Assembly (NCBI GenBank): GCA_903875045.1
Contig: CAIQUS010000015.1
Location: 1-64,000 of the forward strand
Source: an uncultured Bacteroidales bacterium
GTDB taxonomy: Bacteria > Bacteroidota > Bacteroidia > Bacteroidales > FEN-979
Direction of reading: 5' to 3'
Length of the DNA stretch: 64,000 bases
The translations under genes were made by a program, and so were the position numbers. The notes under the pieces were generated by a model that saw only the letters and a program-made list of their open reading frames with translations, had not been told where the DNA came from and did not search any database. Shown here in pieces: positions 15,024-23,626 of this stretch (within the stretch, counting starts at the first letter, position 1; each line of letters begins with the position of its first letter).

Positions 15024-16454
15024 ATGACTGGAGAACATGTTTTTCAAAGAAGGTTGAATTTGTTTGATTCCACGGCCATTGTGGTGGGGTCGATGATCGG
15101 TTCAGGAATTTTTATCGTCAGTGCCGACATAGCCAGGATGGTGGGTTCACCCGGCTGGCTGATGATGGTATGGATCATCACCGGCTTTATGACAGTTTTT
15201 GCAGCGCTTAGTTACGGTGAACTTGCCGGTATGTTCCCCAAAGCAGGCGGACAGTATGTCTATCTTAAGGAGGCGTATAACCCTTTGACTGGTTTTTTAT
15301 ATGGATGGACACTTTTCATGGTGATTCAAACCGGCACCATTGCCGCAGTGGCAATGGCTTTTGCGAAATTTTCCGGAGTTCTCCTTCCTGGTATTGCAGA
15401 AAACATTGTTTGGATTAAAGCCGGGTTCTTCAAGTTTGGCCCTGTTCAGTTAGTTGCCATCGCTTCCATCGCATTTTTAACATGGATTAACACTTTGGGC
15501 GTCCAGGAAGGGAAAAAGGTTCAGAATGCTTTTACCTCCGGAAAGTTCATCCTGTTGGTTTTGTTTATTATTATTGGTCTTGGGTTCGCCTCCAATATTT
15601 CTGCAATTAACATCAATAACCTGGTTTTCTGGAATCCTGAACGGGAAGGGGCTGGTGGGCAGGATATCCCACTTGCAGGCATGGCGTTGGTAGCTGCCAT
15701 AGGCATGGCCATGGTTGGAAGCCTCTTTTCTTCCGACGCATGGAATAACATCACTTTCACAGCCGGAGAAGTGATCAATCCGAAGAAAAACATCCCGTTA
15801 AGCCTATTCCTCGGTACACTGATTGTGACCATCCTTTACCTGCTTGCAAATATCGTATACATCACTGCACTACCGGTACGCGGGGCGCCGGAAGCAGCAG
15901 ACATTACGGCCAGAGGGATGCAATATGCCCTGAATGACCGACTCGCAACTGCCTCAATTTCCGGAATTTTCGGTAATTATGCCGTATTGATCATGGCCGC
16001 ATTCATTGTCATATCAACCTTTGGGTGTAACAACGGGCTTATCCTTGCCGGGGCCAGGGTTTACTATGCCATGGCAACTGATAAAATATTTTTTAAAAAA
16101 GTAGGCACATTGAATGAAAATGGTGTCCCTGCAACAGGTTTGGTCATCCAGGGAATCTGGGCAGGATTGTTATGCCTCTCAGGAACTTATGGGCAATTAC
16201 TTGATTATGTAGTATTTGCAGTGCTTATTTTTTATGTGCTCACTATTTTTGGATTGTTTCGTCTGAGAAAAAAACGACCTGACATCGAACGCCCCTACAA
16301 AGCATTTGGATATCCGGTCATTCCACTGGTTTATATCATCTTAGCATTAATCGTATTAATTATTCTTTTTATTTATAAACCTGAATATACCTGGCCGGGA
16401 TTGATTATCGTTATTCTTGGGATTCCTGTGTATTTCTTATGGAATAAAAAATAA
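15024..16454 (+). CDS. APC-superfamily amino acid permease
   Basis: A 476-residue transporter with twelve predicted membrane helices. TM1 has the unwound SMIGSGIF motif (residues about 22-30) that binds the substrate amino-carboxylate group in LeuT-fold permeases. TM3 to TM6 and the C-terminal FRLRKKRPDIERPYKAFGYP loop are typical of the LAT/APC family. It probably exchanges or imports amino acids across the inner membrane; specificity cannot be read. It starts at ATG 15024 after a tandem array. The next gene follows after 37 nt. Confidence 0.9.
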   Translation: MTGEHVFQRRLNLFDSTAIVVGSMIGSGIFIVSADIARMVGSPGWLMMVWIITGFMTVFAALSYGELAGMFPKAGGQYVYLKEAYNPLTGFLYGWTLFMVIQTGTIAAVAMAFAKFSGVLLPGIAENIVWIKAGFFKFGPVQLVAIASIAFLTWINTLGVQEGKKVQNAFTSGKFILLVLFIIIGLGFASNISAININNLVFWNPEREGAGGQDIPLAGMALVAAIGMAMVGSLFSSDAWNNITFTAGEVINPKKNIPLSLFLGTLIVTILYLLANIVYITALPVRGAPEAADITARGMQYALNDRLATASISGIFGNYAVLIMAAFIVISTFGCNNGLILAGARVYYAMATDKIFFKKVGTLNENGVPATGLVIQGIWAGLLCLSGTYGQLLDYVVFAVLIFYVLTIFGLFRLRKKRPDIERPYKAFGYPVIPLVYIILALIVLIILFIYKPEYTWPGLIIVILGIPVYFLWNKK

Positions 16455-16491
16455 ACCACACCTTCAAAAGGGTATTTCTCAAAATCATAAA

Positions 16492-17322
16492 ATGGTGAAG
16501 AACTCAATAATTTGGTTCGTCGGGGGGATATTGTTGTTTGCCGGATCTGTTCGTCCACAGGTTGTGACTGCTCAATGTCCAACGTCGAATTCGGTTTTTG
16601 GCGATGGAGAAAAGATTCGCTATACCGTTTCCTATAATTGGGGACCGGTTTGGGTTGATGCCGGAATGGTTACCTTTTCGGTTACCAATGAACTCTTCAG
16701 AGGCAAAACATCCTGGCACCTGAAAGGCACAGGAAAATCTTTTGCTTCGTATGACCTTCTTTTCAAAGTGAGGGATTATTTCGATTCGTGGGTTGACCCG
16801 GAATCATTCAGGTCGTTGGATTTCAGACGAAATGTGTATGAAGGAGGGTATACCTTATTAAATACTTTAACTTTTGACTACAACGGGAAAAAGGTCATCG
16901 CCAATACCAAAAGCAACAATAACCCTCAGCGCACTGATACGTTGCCAATGCGTCCATGTGCATTTGATATGCTTTCGGCAGTGTATTATACCAGAACAAT
17001 TGACTTTTCAGATTTACGCCCCAATACAAAAACGCTTGTAACGGTGCTGATCGATGATGCCTACTACGATATCTATGTGAGGCCGATGGGAAAAGAAATT
17101 GTGGAATCAACTGATGGCAAACGTTACAGGTGTATCAAATTTGCGGCGAAGATGGTGCAGGGAACCATTTTTAAGGGTGAAGAGGATGTGCTGGTCTGGG
17201 TTACCGATGATGCCAACAAAATTCCGATTTACATCGAAGCAAAAATTATTGTCGGAACGGTAAAAGCCTACCTGAAAGATGCAAAGGGGCTGAGAAATCC
17301 AATGTCGTCGGTAGTTCCCTAA
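16492..17322 (+). CDS. DUF3108 periplasmic protein
   Basis: A 276-residue exported protein with an N-terminal signal peptide (hydrophobic IIWFVGGILLFAGSV, cleavage near VTAQC). The mature part is the DUF3108 domain: GDGEKIRYTVSYNWGPVWVD, then YFDSWVDPESFRSLDFRRNV and a C-terminal VWVTDDANKIPIYIEAKI. It is likely a beta-rich envelope protein related to lipid or lipoprotein carrier folds; function is unknown. The frame is open upstream to 16417 inside the permease gene, but ATG 16492 starts directly at the signal peptide. Confidence 0.88.
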   Translation: MVKNSIIWFVGGILLFAGSVRPQVVTAQCPTSNSVFGDGEKIRYTVSYNWGPVWVDAGMVTFSVTNELFRGKTSWHLKGTGKSFASYDLLFKVRDYFDSWVDPESFRSLDFRRNVYEGGYTLLNTLTFDYNGKKVIANTKSNNNPQRTDTLPMRPCAFDMLSAVYYTRTIDFSDLRPNTKTLVTVLIDDAYYDIYVRPMGKEIVESTDGKRYRCIKFAAKMVQGTIFKGEEDVLVWVTDDANKIPIYIEAKIIVGTVKAYLKDAKGLRNPMSSVVP

Positions 17323-17378
17323 GCGGAGTTTAATATTACATAATTACTGGCATGTTTGCCATGATTTAATTTTTACAC

Positions 17379-18218
17379 ATGAAACTGATTGCTGATAGCG
17401 GCTCAACTAAAACAACCTGGATATTGCTTGAGGGCAATATGGTAAAAAACACGCTGACAACCTGCGGATTAAATCCCTATTTTCATAATTCTGAAAGTGT
17501 TGAAGCCACTCTCAGGGCCGATCTGGTACCATTTCTGGTTGAAAGCCATATTCAGGAGATCCATTTCTATGGGGCCGGATGCTCTACACGGTATAACAAC
17601 CAACTGATCAGTGATGCCATCCGGGTTTTCTTCCGAAACTCGAAAATATTTATTTACCACGACATCCTTGGTGCTGCCAGGGCACTTTTCGGCGATGGCA
17701 TAGGGATTGCCTGTATTTTAGGTACTGGTTGCAACTCGTGTTATTTTGATGGGAAAAACACCTTTTCAAAGATTGATTCGTTGGGATACCTTTTTGGCGA
17801 TGAAGGGGCGGGCTCCTACCTTGGCAAGTTGTTTCTTGGAGCTTATTTTAAGAAGGAACTTCCGGCAGAACTCCGCGATGCGTTTGATAATCAATATGGA
17901 TACACGCTCGAAGATATCCTCAATTCGTTATACAACAAACCATCTCCCAACAGATTTCTGGCCTCGTTCAGCCATTTTATCAGTCCAAACCGTGAACACC
18001 CTTTTGTGCAGCAACTGCTGTCTCGATCCTTTCAGGATTTTTTCACCACCCACATCCGGAAATATGATGATTTTCGATCGACTCCTATTGGTTTTATCGG
18101 CTCCATCGCATATTGCTACAGCGAAGTCCTGACAAAAGTTGCCCTTCAGGAAGGTGTGAAAATTTTCAAAATTTTATCATCTCCGGCTGAAGGGCTGATT
18201 GAGTATCATCAAGGATAA
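17379..18218 (+). CDS. BadF/BadG-type kinase, probable N-acetylglucosamine kinase
   Basis: A 279-residue ASKHA-fold ATPase. The N-terminal phosphate loop is LIADSGSTKTTWILLEG, the second half begins near GIACILGTGCNSCYFDG, and a glycine-rich GYLFGDEGAGSYLGK segment follows. Bacteroidota proteins of this size are usually annotated as N-acetylglucosamine or related amino-sugar kinases, active in cell wall or chitin sugar recycling; the substrate is inferred. Convergent with miaA, 22 nt apart. Confidence 0.85.
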   Translation: MKLIADSGSTKTTWILLEGNMVKNTLTTCGLNPYFHNSESVEATLRADLVPFLVESHIQEIHFYGAGCSTRYNNQLISDAIRVFFRNSKIFIYHDILGAARALFGDGIGIACILGTGCNSCYFDGKNTFSKIDSLGYLFGDEGAGSYLGKLFLGAYFKKELPAELRDAFDNQYGYTLEDILNSLYNKPSPNRFLASFSHFISPNREHPFVQQLLSRSFQDFFTTHIRKYDDFRSTPIGFIGSIAYCYSEVLTKVALQEGVKIFKILSSPAEGLIEYHQG

Positions 18219-18240
18219 ATTTCCCTGGATCCAAACCTCC

Positions 18241-19164
18241 TTAAATGAGATTGGGTTCAGAGTAATGATCGATATATGAGATTATCTGATCAAGCTCATC
18301 AGGATGAAACCATTTATATCCGTGATCTTTTTTAAACCAGGTCAGTTGTCGTTTTGCATAGCGCCGACTGTGGGTTTTTATCTTTTCAACCGCATGTTCA
18401 AGGGAAGTCAGACCGGCAAAATAGTCAAACAATTCCTTATAACCAACTGTGTTGAGGGCATTCAAATGACGATACGGAAAAAGTGACAGCGCCTCTTCTG
18501 TCAATCCTGCCGTCAGCATCGCATCCACCCGGTCATTTATCCGTTGATAAAGTATTTCACGGGGAAGTTCTATCCCGATTTTCAAAATTCCGAAATTCCT
18601 CTTTGCAGGCTTATTGGACCGGAGCGCGGAATATGGCATGCCTGTAGCCCGGCAAATTTCGAGTGCACGCATTAACCGGGCCGGATTGAGGAGATCAACC
18701 CGGAGCGCATATTCCGGGTCCAGAAGGGCTAATTCACGCTGCAGCGGCTCAATCCCGGAAGCGGTCAAAGTCTCCTTCAACTGGCGGCGAATTTCCGGAT
18801 CGGGATCAGGCAGTAAATCGATGCCGTGGCACAAGGCATTGATATATAACCCTGAACCTCCCACCAGGACAACAATTGGGTGACGATGAAAAAGGTCCTC
18901 AATCAATTCAAGTGCATCGTGTTCAAACCTTGAAACATTGTAATCCTCCCCTATCGATAAATGATGAATAAAGTGATGTTTGACCAATGACAATTCCCGC
19001 GCGGAGGGTATGGCCGTTCCGATATGCATCTCGCGATAAAACTGCCGGGAGTCAGCAGAGATGATCTCAGTGTTAAAATGACATGCAAGGGAAACAGCAA
19101 GGTTTGTTTTACCGACAGCAGTCGGGCCTGCAACAACTACCAGTAAAGGATCATTAATAGTCAT
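18241..19164 (-). CDS. miaA: tRNA dimethylallyltransferase
   Basis: A 307-residue MiaA, which attaches a dimethylallyl group to N6 of A37 in tRNAs reading UNN codons. It has the P-loop VVAGPTAVGKTNLAVSL near the start, EIISADSRQFYREMHIGTA, the HHFIHHLSIGEDYNVSRFE substrate region, and C-terminal RRYAKRQLTWFKKD. ATG 19164 and ATG 19179 are both possible; either overlaps the upstream gene, by 11 or 26 nt, so the two are coupled. A second A37-modifying enzyme, MtaB, is at 55007. Confidence 0.95.
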   Translation of the reverse strand: MTINDPLLVVVAGPTAVGKTNLAVSLACHFNTEIISADSRQFYREMHIGTAIPSARELSLVKHHFIHHLSIGEDYNVSRFEHDALELIEDLFHRHPIVVLVGGSGLYINALCHGIDLLPDPDPEIRRQLKETLTASGIEPLQRELALLDPEYALRVDLLNPARLMRALEICRATGMPYSALRSNKPAKRNFGILKIGIELPREILYQRINDRVDAMLTAGLTEEALSLFPYRHLNALNTVGYKELFDYFAGLTSLEHAVEKIKTHSRRYAKRQLTWFKKDHGYKWFHPDELDQIISYIDHYSEPNLI

Positions 19165-19945
19165 CGGAATCGCGGTCAAAACCTGATAAGCGTTTATCCA
19201 GGCTTTCGATATCCTCGTAATCTTCTAAATGTTCAAGATTTTCATCCTCATCTGCTTCCTCATGCTCCCCGTATAAAAAATCATTGTTGCTGCTATCCTC
19301 AGGCTCTGAATTTCCGAAGGAAGGTTCATCGGTTGATTCTTCAATGATGTTCCCCAATTCACTTTCAATTGCTTCCAATTCATGATCATCTTCAACAATG
19401 TCATCGAATTTCAACAACTCTTCGATTTTCGGAAGCGCAACTTTGGGAACTACGACCCTGGGTGCAGCTGGTGGGGTTGGCAAAGGTGTGGGCTGTTCAG
19501 CCTTTTTTGGTAATTCAGCAATACGCTTGATACACCGGGGAAAAGAGATCCCCCCTTCAGCGGGAAATATTTTAAACAGTTCAATATGAAATGAAAAAAC
19601 ATCACGGCCAATAAATTCATAGATCATCCGCTGATGCGGATCTTCGATATAATTCTTTAATTTTTCGGTCTTCAGCAATGGCAGTGTCACTGATTCAGTA
19701 ACAACCTGGTCGAGATCCTCGTCATATTTCCGGATTTGGCGTTTCCCGGCTTTCAGGGAAATCTCCTTGTCCTTTTTATATTTCTTATCAGTCATAAAAA
19801 AGGATGCCTGATCGCAATGGAGCAACTCAGATGAATCTATGATAATATGGTGAAAATCAAGAAAGGTCTGATTCGGTTGAATTTCAATTTCCCTAAGAAA
19901 TCCATCATGCTCTTCGCAGGTTATTCTAAAACGATAAATCAACAT
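19154..19945 (-). CDS. pRiA4b ORF-3-like (IS1096 passenger-type) protein
   Basis: A 263-residue cytosolic protein. Residues 1-160 match the plasmid pRiA4b ORF-3 / IS1096 passenger family by sequence style (LIYRFRITCEEHDGFLREIE, FLDFHHIIIDSSEL, RMIYEFIGRDVFSFHIEL). After a proline-rich linker the last 80 residues are extremely acidic and low in complexity (Asp/Glu runs). No mobile element surrounds it here; the overlap with miaA suggests a stable chromosomal gene. Function unknown. Confidence 0.8.
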   Translation of the reverse strand: MLIYRFRITCEEHDGFLREIEIQPNQTFLDFHHIIIDSSELLHCDQASFFMTDKKYKKDKEISLKAGKRQIRKYDEDLDQVVTESVTLPLLKTEKLKNYIEDPHQRMIYEFIGRDVFSFHIELFKIFPAEGGISFPRCIKRIAELPKKAEQPTPLPTPPAAPRVVVPKVALPKIEELLKFDDIVEDDHELEAIESELGNIIEESTDEPSFGNSEPEDSSNNDFLYGEHEEADEDENLEHLEDYEDIESLDKRLSGFDRDSDDY

Positions 19946-20009
19946 GTTTGTTCCGTATAAAAATCCGGGTCAAAAATATAAAATTCCAAGTAATAAAAAA
20001 GAAAAAGGT

Positions 20010-21425
20010 TTAACTGTTTGCCTGATAAAGTCCGAGTTTTTCCCCTTCCCTGAGCATCAGTTGAAAAGCAGTTTCAAATGTGTTCGGTATTTCACCTTCC
20101 AGTATGGCTTCGGTGATGGCATCTTTAATAATTCCAACAGATTTTGACGGAGGGATGCCAAAAGTTTTCATGATCACTTCACCGGTAATCGGCGGCTGCC
20201 AGTTTCGCAACTGATCTTTCTCTTCAATCTCCTTTAATTTCTGCCGGACAATATTGAAATTTTCAATATACCGTTTAACTTTATTCGGATTTTTCGAGGT
20301 GATATCAGCGTTGCAAAGCAGCATGAGGTCATCAATATCATTGCCTGCCTCAAACAACAACCTGCGGACAGCTGAATCTGTAACTACATCTTCTGCAAGA
20401 ACAATGGGCCGAAGGTGGAGGAGTACCAGCTTTTCAACATATTTCATCTTGTCATTCAGCGGGAGCTTCAGTTTTCGGAAGATATGCGGGACCATTTTGG
20501 CCCCCCTGAATTCGTGCGCATGGAATGTCCATCCTGTTCCCTGGATAAACTTTTTGGTAAGTGGTTTGGCTATGTCATGTAAAATGGCAGCCCACCTCAG
20601 CCAAAGATCATAAGAAACAGCTGCAACATTGTCAAGGACGGCCAGTGTATGATAAAAATTATCTTTATGACCTTTTCCTTCGATGATCTCAGCCCCTTTG
20701 AGATCGCAAAATTCAGGGAAAATAATTCTCAACAATCCGGATTCATCCAGCAAACGGAATCCTTTTGACGGAATTTCTGCCTGGATGATGAGATTGAATT
20801 CATCGGAAACGCGTTCCATGGATACAATCGAAATACGGTGGGCATTTCGCGATATTGCTTCAAAGCAGGAAGGTTCAATAGAGAAATCGAGTTGCGTAGC
20901 AAACCGGATGGCGCGCATCATGCGTAAAGGGTCATCAGAAAAGGTAACATCCGGATCCAGCGGGGTACGGATGATTTTTTCTTTAAGATCACTGATTCCA
21001 TTAAAGGGATCGATCAACTGTCCGTACGATTCTGCAGTCAGGTCAATGGCCATCGCATTGATGGTAAAATCACGCCGGTTCTGATCGTCCTCGATGGTCC
21101 CATCCTCAACGATGGGTTTGCGTGAATTCCTTCTGTATGACTCTTTCCGGGCGCCCACAAATTCAATTTTCCATCCATGGTAATTCAACATGGCGGTGCC
21201 GAAATTTTTAAAAAATTTCACTGGGATGTCGCCCTCCAGTTTTGCGGCTACGAGATGAGCGAAGTCGATACCGCTGCCCAACACAACTATGTCAATGTCC
21301 TGTTTATTGTCGCGGTTCAATAGCAAATCCCTCACAAAGCCGCCTATCACAAAGGCTTTGACATTCTCTTCTTTCGCAACCTGCGAAATGATTTGAAAGA
21401 TTGGATTTATGAGATGATTTTTCAA
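20010..21425 (-). CDS. cca: CCA-adding tRNA nucleotidyltransferase with HD domain
   Basis: A 471-residue class II CCA-adding enzyme/poly(A) polymerase family protein that completes or repairs tRNA 3' CCA ends. Nucleotidyltransferase head: VIGGFVRDLLLNRDNKQDID with the DxD metal site, then RRDFTINAMAID. Neck: DDPLRMMRAIRFATQLDFSI. Near residue 270-330 is an HD-type domain (LRWAAILHDIAKPLTK). The only start consistent with the family is TTG 21425, which lies directly at the edge of an 8-bp tandem array; no ATG follows in the conserved N-terminus. Confidence 0.9.
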   Translation of the reverse strand: MKNHLINPIFQIISQVAKEENVKAFVIGGFVRDLLLNRDNKQDIDIVVLGSGIDFAHLVAAKLEGDIPVKFFKNFGTAMLNYHGWKIEFVGARKESYRRNSRKPIVEDGTIEDDQNRRDFTINAMAIDLTAESYGQLIDPFNGISDLKEKIIRTPLDPDVTFSDDPLRMMRAIRFATQLDFSIEPSCFEAISRNAHRISIVSMERVSDEFNLIIQAEIPSKGFRLLDESGLLRIIFPEFCDLKGAEIIEGKGHKDNFYHTLAVLDNVAAVSYDLWLRWAAILHDIAKPLTKKFIQGTGWTFHAHEFRGAKMVPHIFRKLKLPLNDKMKYVEKLVLLHLRPIVLAEDVVTDSAVRRLLFEAGNDIDDLMLLCNADITSKNPNKVKRYIENFNIVRQKLKEIEEKDQLRNWQPPITGEVIMKTFGIPPSKSVGIIKDAITEAILEGEIPNTFETAFQLMLREGEKLGLYQANS

Positions 21426-21485
21426 ATGGCGAAATGGTGAAATGGTGAAATGGTGAAATGGCGAAATGGTGAAATGGCGAAATAG
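21424..21485. repeat. 8-bp tandem array, unit GAAATGGY
   Basis: Seven to eight copies of GAAATGGT/GAAATGGC. The array touches the TTG start of the cca gene and fills the 5' region where its ribosome binding site would be. Confidence 0.9.
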
Positions 21486-21541
21486 TTTGCAAAAGTAAGA
21501 AATAGTGATATAAAGATTTGGGAAAAATGTACAAATTGTAC

Positions 21542-21572
21542 TTTGCGGATATAGTGCTGTGTTGTATCTTTG
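21542..21572 (+). promoter_or_regulatory. Promoter of the 21616 dehydrogenase gene
   Basis: TTTG (21542-21545), 19-nt spacer and TATCTTTG (21565-21572): a perfect match to the Bacteroidota consensus. The ATG follows 43 nt after the -7 box. Confidence 0.7.
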
Positions 21573-21615
21573 TAGCCAATTGTTAATAATTTAACTACTA
21601 ACAAACAAACTATTT

Positions 21616-22806
21616 ATGGCAAAAAGAACAATCGTTGCGATGCCCGGTGATGGTATCGGCAAAGTCGTCCTTGATGAGGCCATCCGCGTGTTGGATGCAG
21701 CCGGTTTTGAAGCAGAGTATGTTCATGGTGACATTGGCTGGGAATTCTGGTGCAAAGAAGGTGATCCATTTCCGGAGCGCACCCAGAAACTGCTTGAGAA
21801 ACATAAGATCGGCCTTTTCGGTGCAATAACCTCCAAGCCAAAAGATAAAACAGAAGCCGAACTGGCCCCGGAACTGAAAGGCAAAGGATTTGCCTACTAC
21901 AGCCCCATTGTAACCATGCGGCAGAAATATGACCTCGACATCTGCATGCGCCCATGCAAAACATTCAAAGGAAACCCGCTAAACTTTATCAGGCGCGGAT
22001 TTGGCGGAGTTATTGAGGAACCCATTATTGATACCATGATCTTCCGTCAGAACACTGAGTGTTTATATGGTGGCGTTGAATGGTCAAATCCCTCCGACCA
22101 GGTGTATGATGCCCTGATGACCCATAAAAAATTCAGGGATAACTTTGCATGGTGTCCCCGTCCTGAACTGGCAGTTTCAACCCGTATTTTTACAAAAAAA
22201 TATACCGGACGGATTCTGAAAGCTGCATTTGAATATGCCAAAGCACGCGGATTCAACACAGTGACCGTTTGCGAAAAACCCAATGTTATTCGTGAAACTT
22301 CAGGAATGATGTTGAAAATGGCCCAGGAGATGGCAAAAAATGAATATCCGGGGATCAAAGTCCAGGACACCAACATCGATGCGCAGATGATGTGGCTTAC
22401 CAAGAACCCTGAAACGTATCATGTGATGGTTGCCGGTAACATGTTCGGCGACATCGTTTCAGATGGTTTTGCCGGCCTGATCGGAGGACTCGGATTCGCT
22501 TGCAGCGCCAACATTGGCCCTGAAATCGCAGTTTTCGAGCCAACCCACGGGTCAGCACCAAAATATGCGGAATTCAATCCGTCGATCGTTAACCCAACCG
22601 CCATGATTCTCTCTGCCGTTATGATGCTCGAACATCTTGGGGAAATGGAGATAGCTGCAAGGATTTCAAAAGCCGTTGCAGAAGTTGTGGAAGAAGGCAA
22701 AGTTATGACCTACGACATGTTGAAACTTCCCGGAACACCTGACGCATTCAGCAAAGGTGCGGCAACTACGCAACAAATGGCGGAGGCCATCATTGCTAAA
22801 CTATAA
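21616..22806 (+). CDS. Isocitrate/isopropylmalate dehydrogenase family protein
   Basis: A 396-residue beta-decarboxylating dehydrogenase. Seen: N-terminal IVAMPGDGIGKVVLDEAIRV, substrate-site MRQKYDLDICMRPCKTF, and the metal and nucleotide region NMFGDIVSDGFAGLIGGLGF followed by FEPTHGSAPKYA. These fit NAD-type isocitrate, homoisocitrate or isopropylmalate dehydrogenases; substrate preference cannot be fixed by eye. The fused aconitase-family enzyme two genes downstream would make its substrate, which supports an isocitrate-to-2-oxoglutarate route, or the analogous leucine or lysine chemistry. It has its own strong promoter. Confidence 0.88.
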   Translation: MAKRTIVAMPGDGIGKVVLDEAIRVLDAAGFEAEYVHGDIGWEFWCKEGDPFPERTQKLLEKHKIGLFGAITSKPKDKTEAELAPELKGKGFAYYSPIVTMRQKYDLDICMRPCKTFKGNPLNFIRRGFGGVIEEPIIDTMIFRQNTECLYGGVEWSNPSDQVYDALMTHKKFRDNFAWCPRPELAVSTRIFTKKYTGRILKAAFEYAKARGFNTVTVCEKPNVIRETSGMMLKMAQEMAKNEYPGIKVQDTNIDAQMMWLTKNPETYHVMVAGNMFGDIVSDGFAGLIGGLGFACSANIGPEIAVFEPTHGSAPKYAEFNPSIVNPTAMILSAVMMLEHLGEMEIAARISKAVAEVVEEGKVMTYDMLKLPGTPDAFSKGAATTQQMAEAIIAKL

Positions 22807-22882
22807 AATGTAAACAATGTAAACTATGCAAGCAATGCAAGCAATCAAACAACACCTGCATTGCCTGCAGTGCCCGCATTAT
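22807..22882. repeat. 9-bp tandem array, unit AATGYAARC, with reversed arm
   Basis: Starts directly after the dehydrogenase stop codon: four to five copies of AATGTAAAC/AATGCAAGC, then TGCATTGCCTGCAGTGCC in the opposite orientation. The same words recur at 23459-23605, flanking the HD-like gene. Confidence 0.8.
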
Positions 22883-22909
22883 TTTCATCAACAATCCAAA
22901 ACTGAAAGT

Positions 22910-23458
22910 ATGACCGAAGAAATTAAATCCCTGTGGCCTGAGTTGATGTGGATCCAGGATCCCGTTCTCCGCGAAACGACTGCAAAAACATGGGAAATGG
23001 CGCTGGAAAAAAGCGTTTTAACACCCGATGACCTGAATAAGATTCCCTTTACCCTTCTTGCCGGGCCCGACCTGAAGGTGTCATTTATGGCTCACAAGCG
23101 CTGCGTAGTGCATGTGGCGCGTGATGCCGGGAACAAGATGAATGAATTTTTCAAAGATGATCTCCCTGTGAACATGGATATTCTGATTGCCGGTGCCATC
23201 CTGGCCGATGTTGGCAAATTGCTGGAGTATGAACTCGATGCAAACGGAAAATCATTCCAGGGAAAATATGGAAAGTACCTCCGTCATCCGTTCTCCGGTG
23301 TATCCCTTGCAGAACAATGCGGGGTGCCTGCTGCTGTTTGCCACATCATCGCTACTCATGCAGGCGAAGGTGACATGGTGAAACGCACGACCGAAGCTTT
23401 CGTGGTACATCATGCTGATTTTATGACATTTGAGCCGTTCAGGGACAGGCTTAAATGA
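22910..23458 (+). CDS. HD-superfamily-like protein with altered HD doublet
   Basis: A 182-residue protein starting at ATG 22910 (upstream codons of the open frame belong to a tandem array). It shows the outline of an HD phosphohydrolase: KVSFMAHKRCVVHVARDAG, then a helix ending ILADVGKLLEYE where HD enzymes have xLLHDxGK, then RHPFSGVSLAEQ and a late HHADF. The His of the HD doublet is therefore Ala. Whether another metal ligand compensates is unclear. It lies between two enzymes of the same pathway, flanked by related arrays, so it may act on them or be a passenger. Confidence 0.75.
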   Translation: MTEEIKSLWPELMWIQDPVLRETTAKTWEMALEKSVLTPDDLNKIPFTLLAGPDLKVSFMAHKRCVVHVARDAGNKMNEFFKDDLPVNMDILIAGAILADVGKLLEYELDANGKSFQGKYGKYLRHPFSGVSLAEQCGVPAAVCHIIATHAGEGDMVKRTTEAFVVHHADFMTFEPFRDRLK

Positions 23459-23605
23459 AAAATGTAAGCAATGCAAGCAATTTAAGCAATGAAAACAATG
23501 CAAGCAATGAAAAAAGCAAAAACAATGAAAACGATTAATGCAATGTAACCATTGCCTGCATTGCCTGCATTGTTTGCATTGCCCACATTGTTTGCATTTA
23601 TCCAT
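23459..23605. repeat. 9-bp tandem arrays in inverted arrangement
   Basis: The left arm repeats AATGCAAGC-type words (23462-23512), the right arm repeats GCCTGCATT/GTTTGCATT (23553-23600), the complement of the same family, so the transcript could form a long imperfect hairpin between the HD-like gene and the dehydratase gene. Confidence 0.85.
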
Positions 23606-23626
23606 TAACCCATTAACCCCAAAAAA

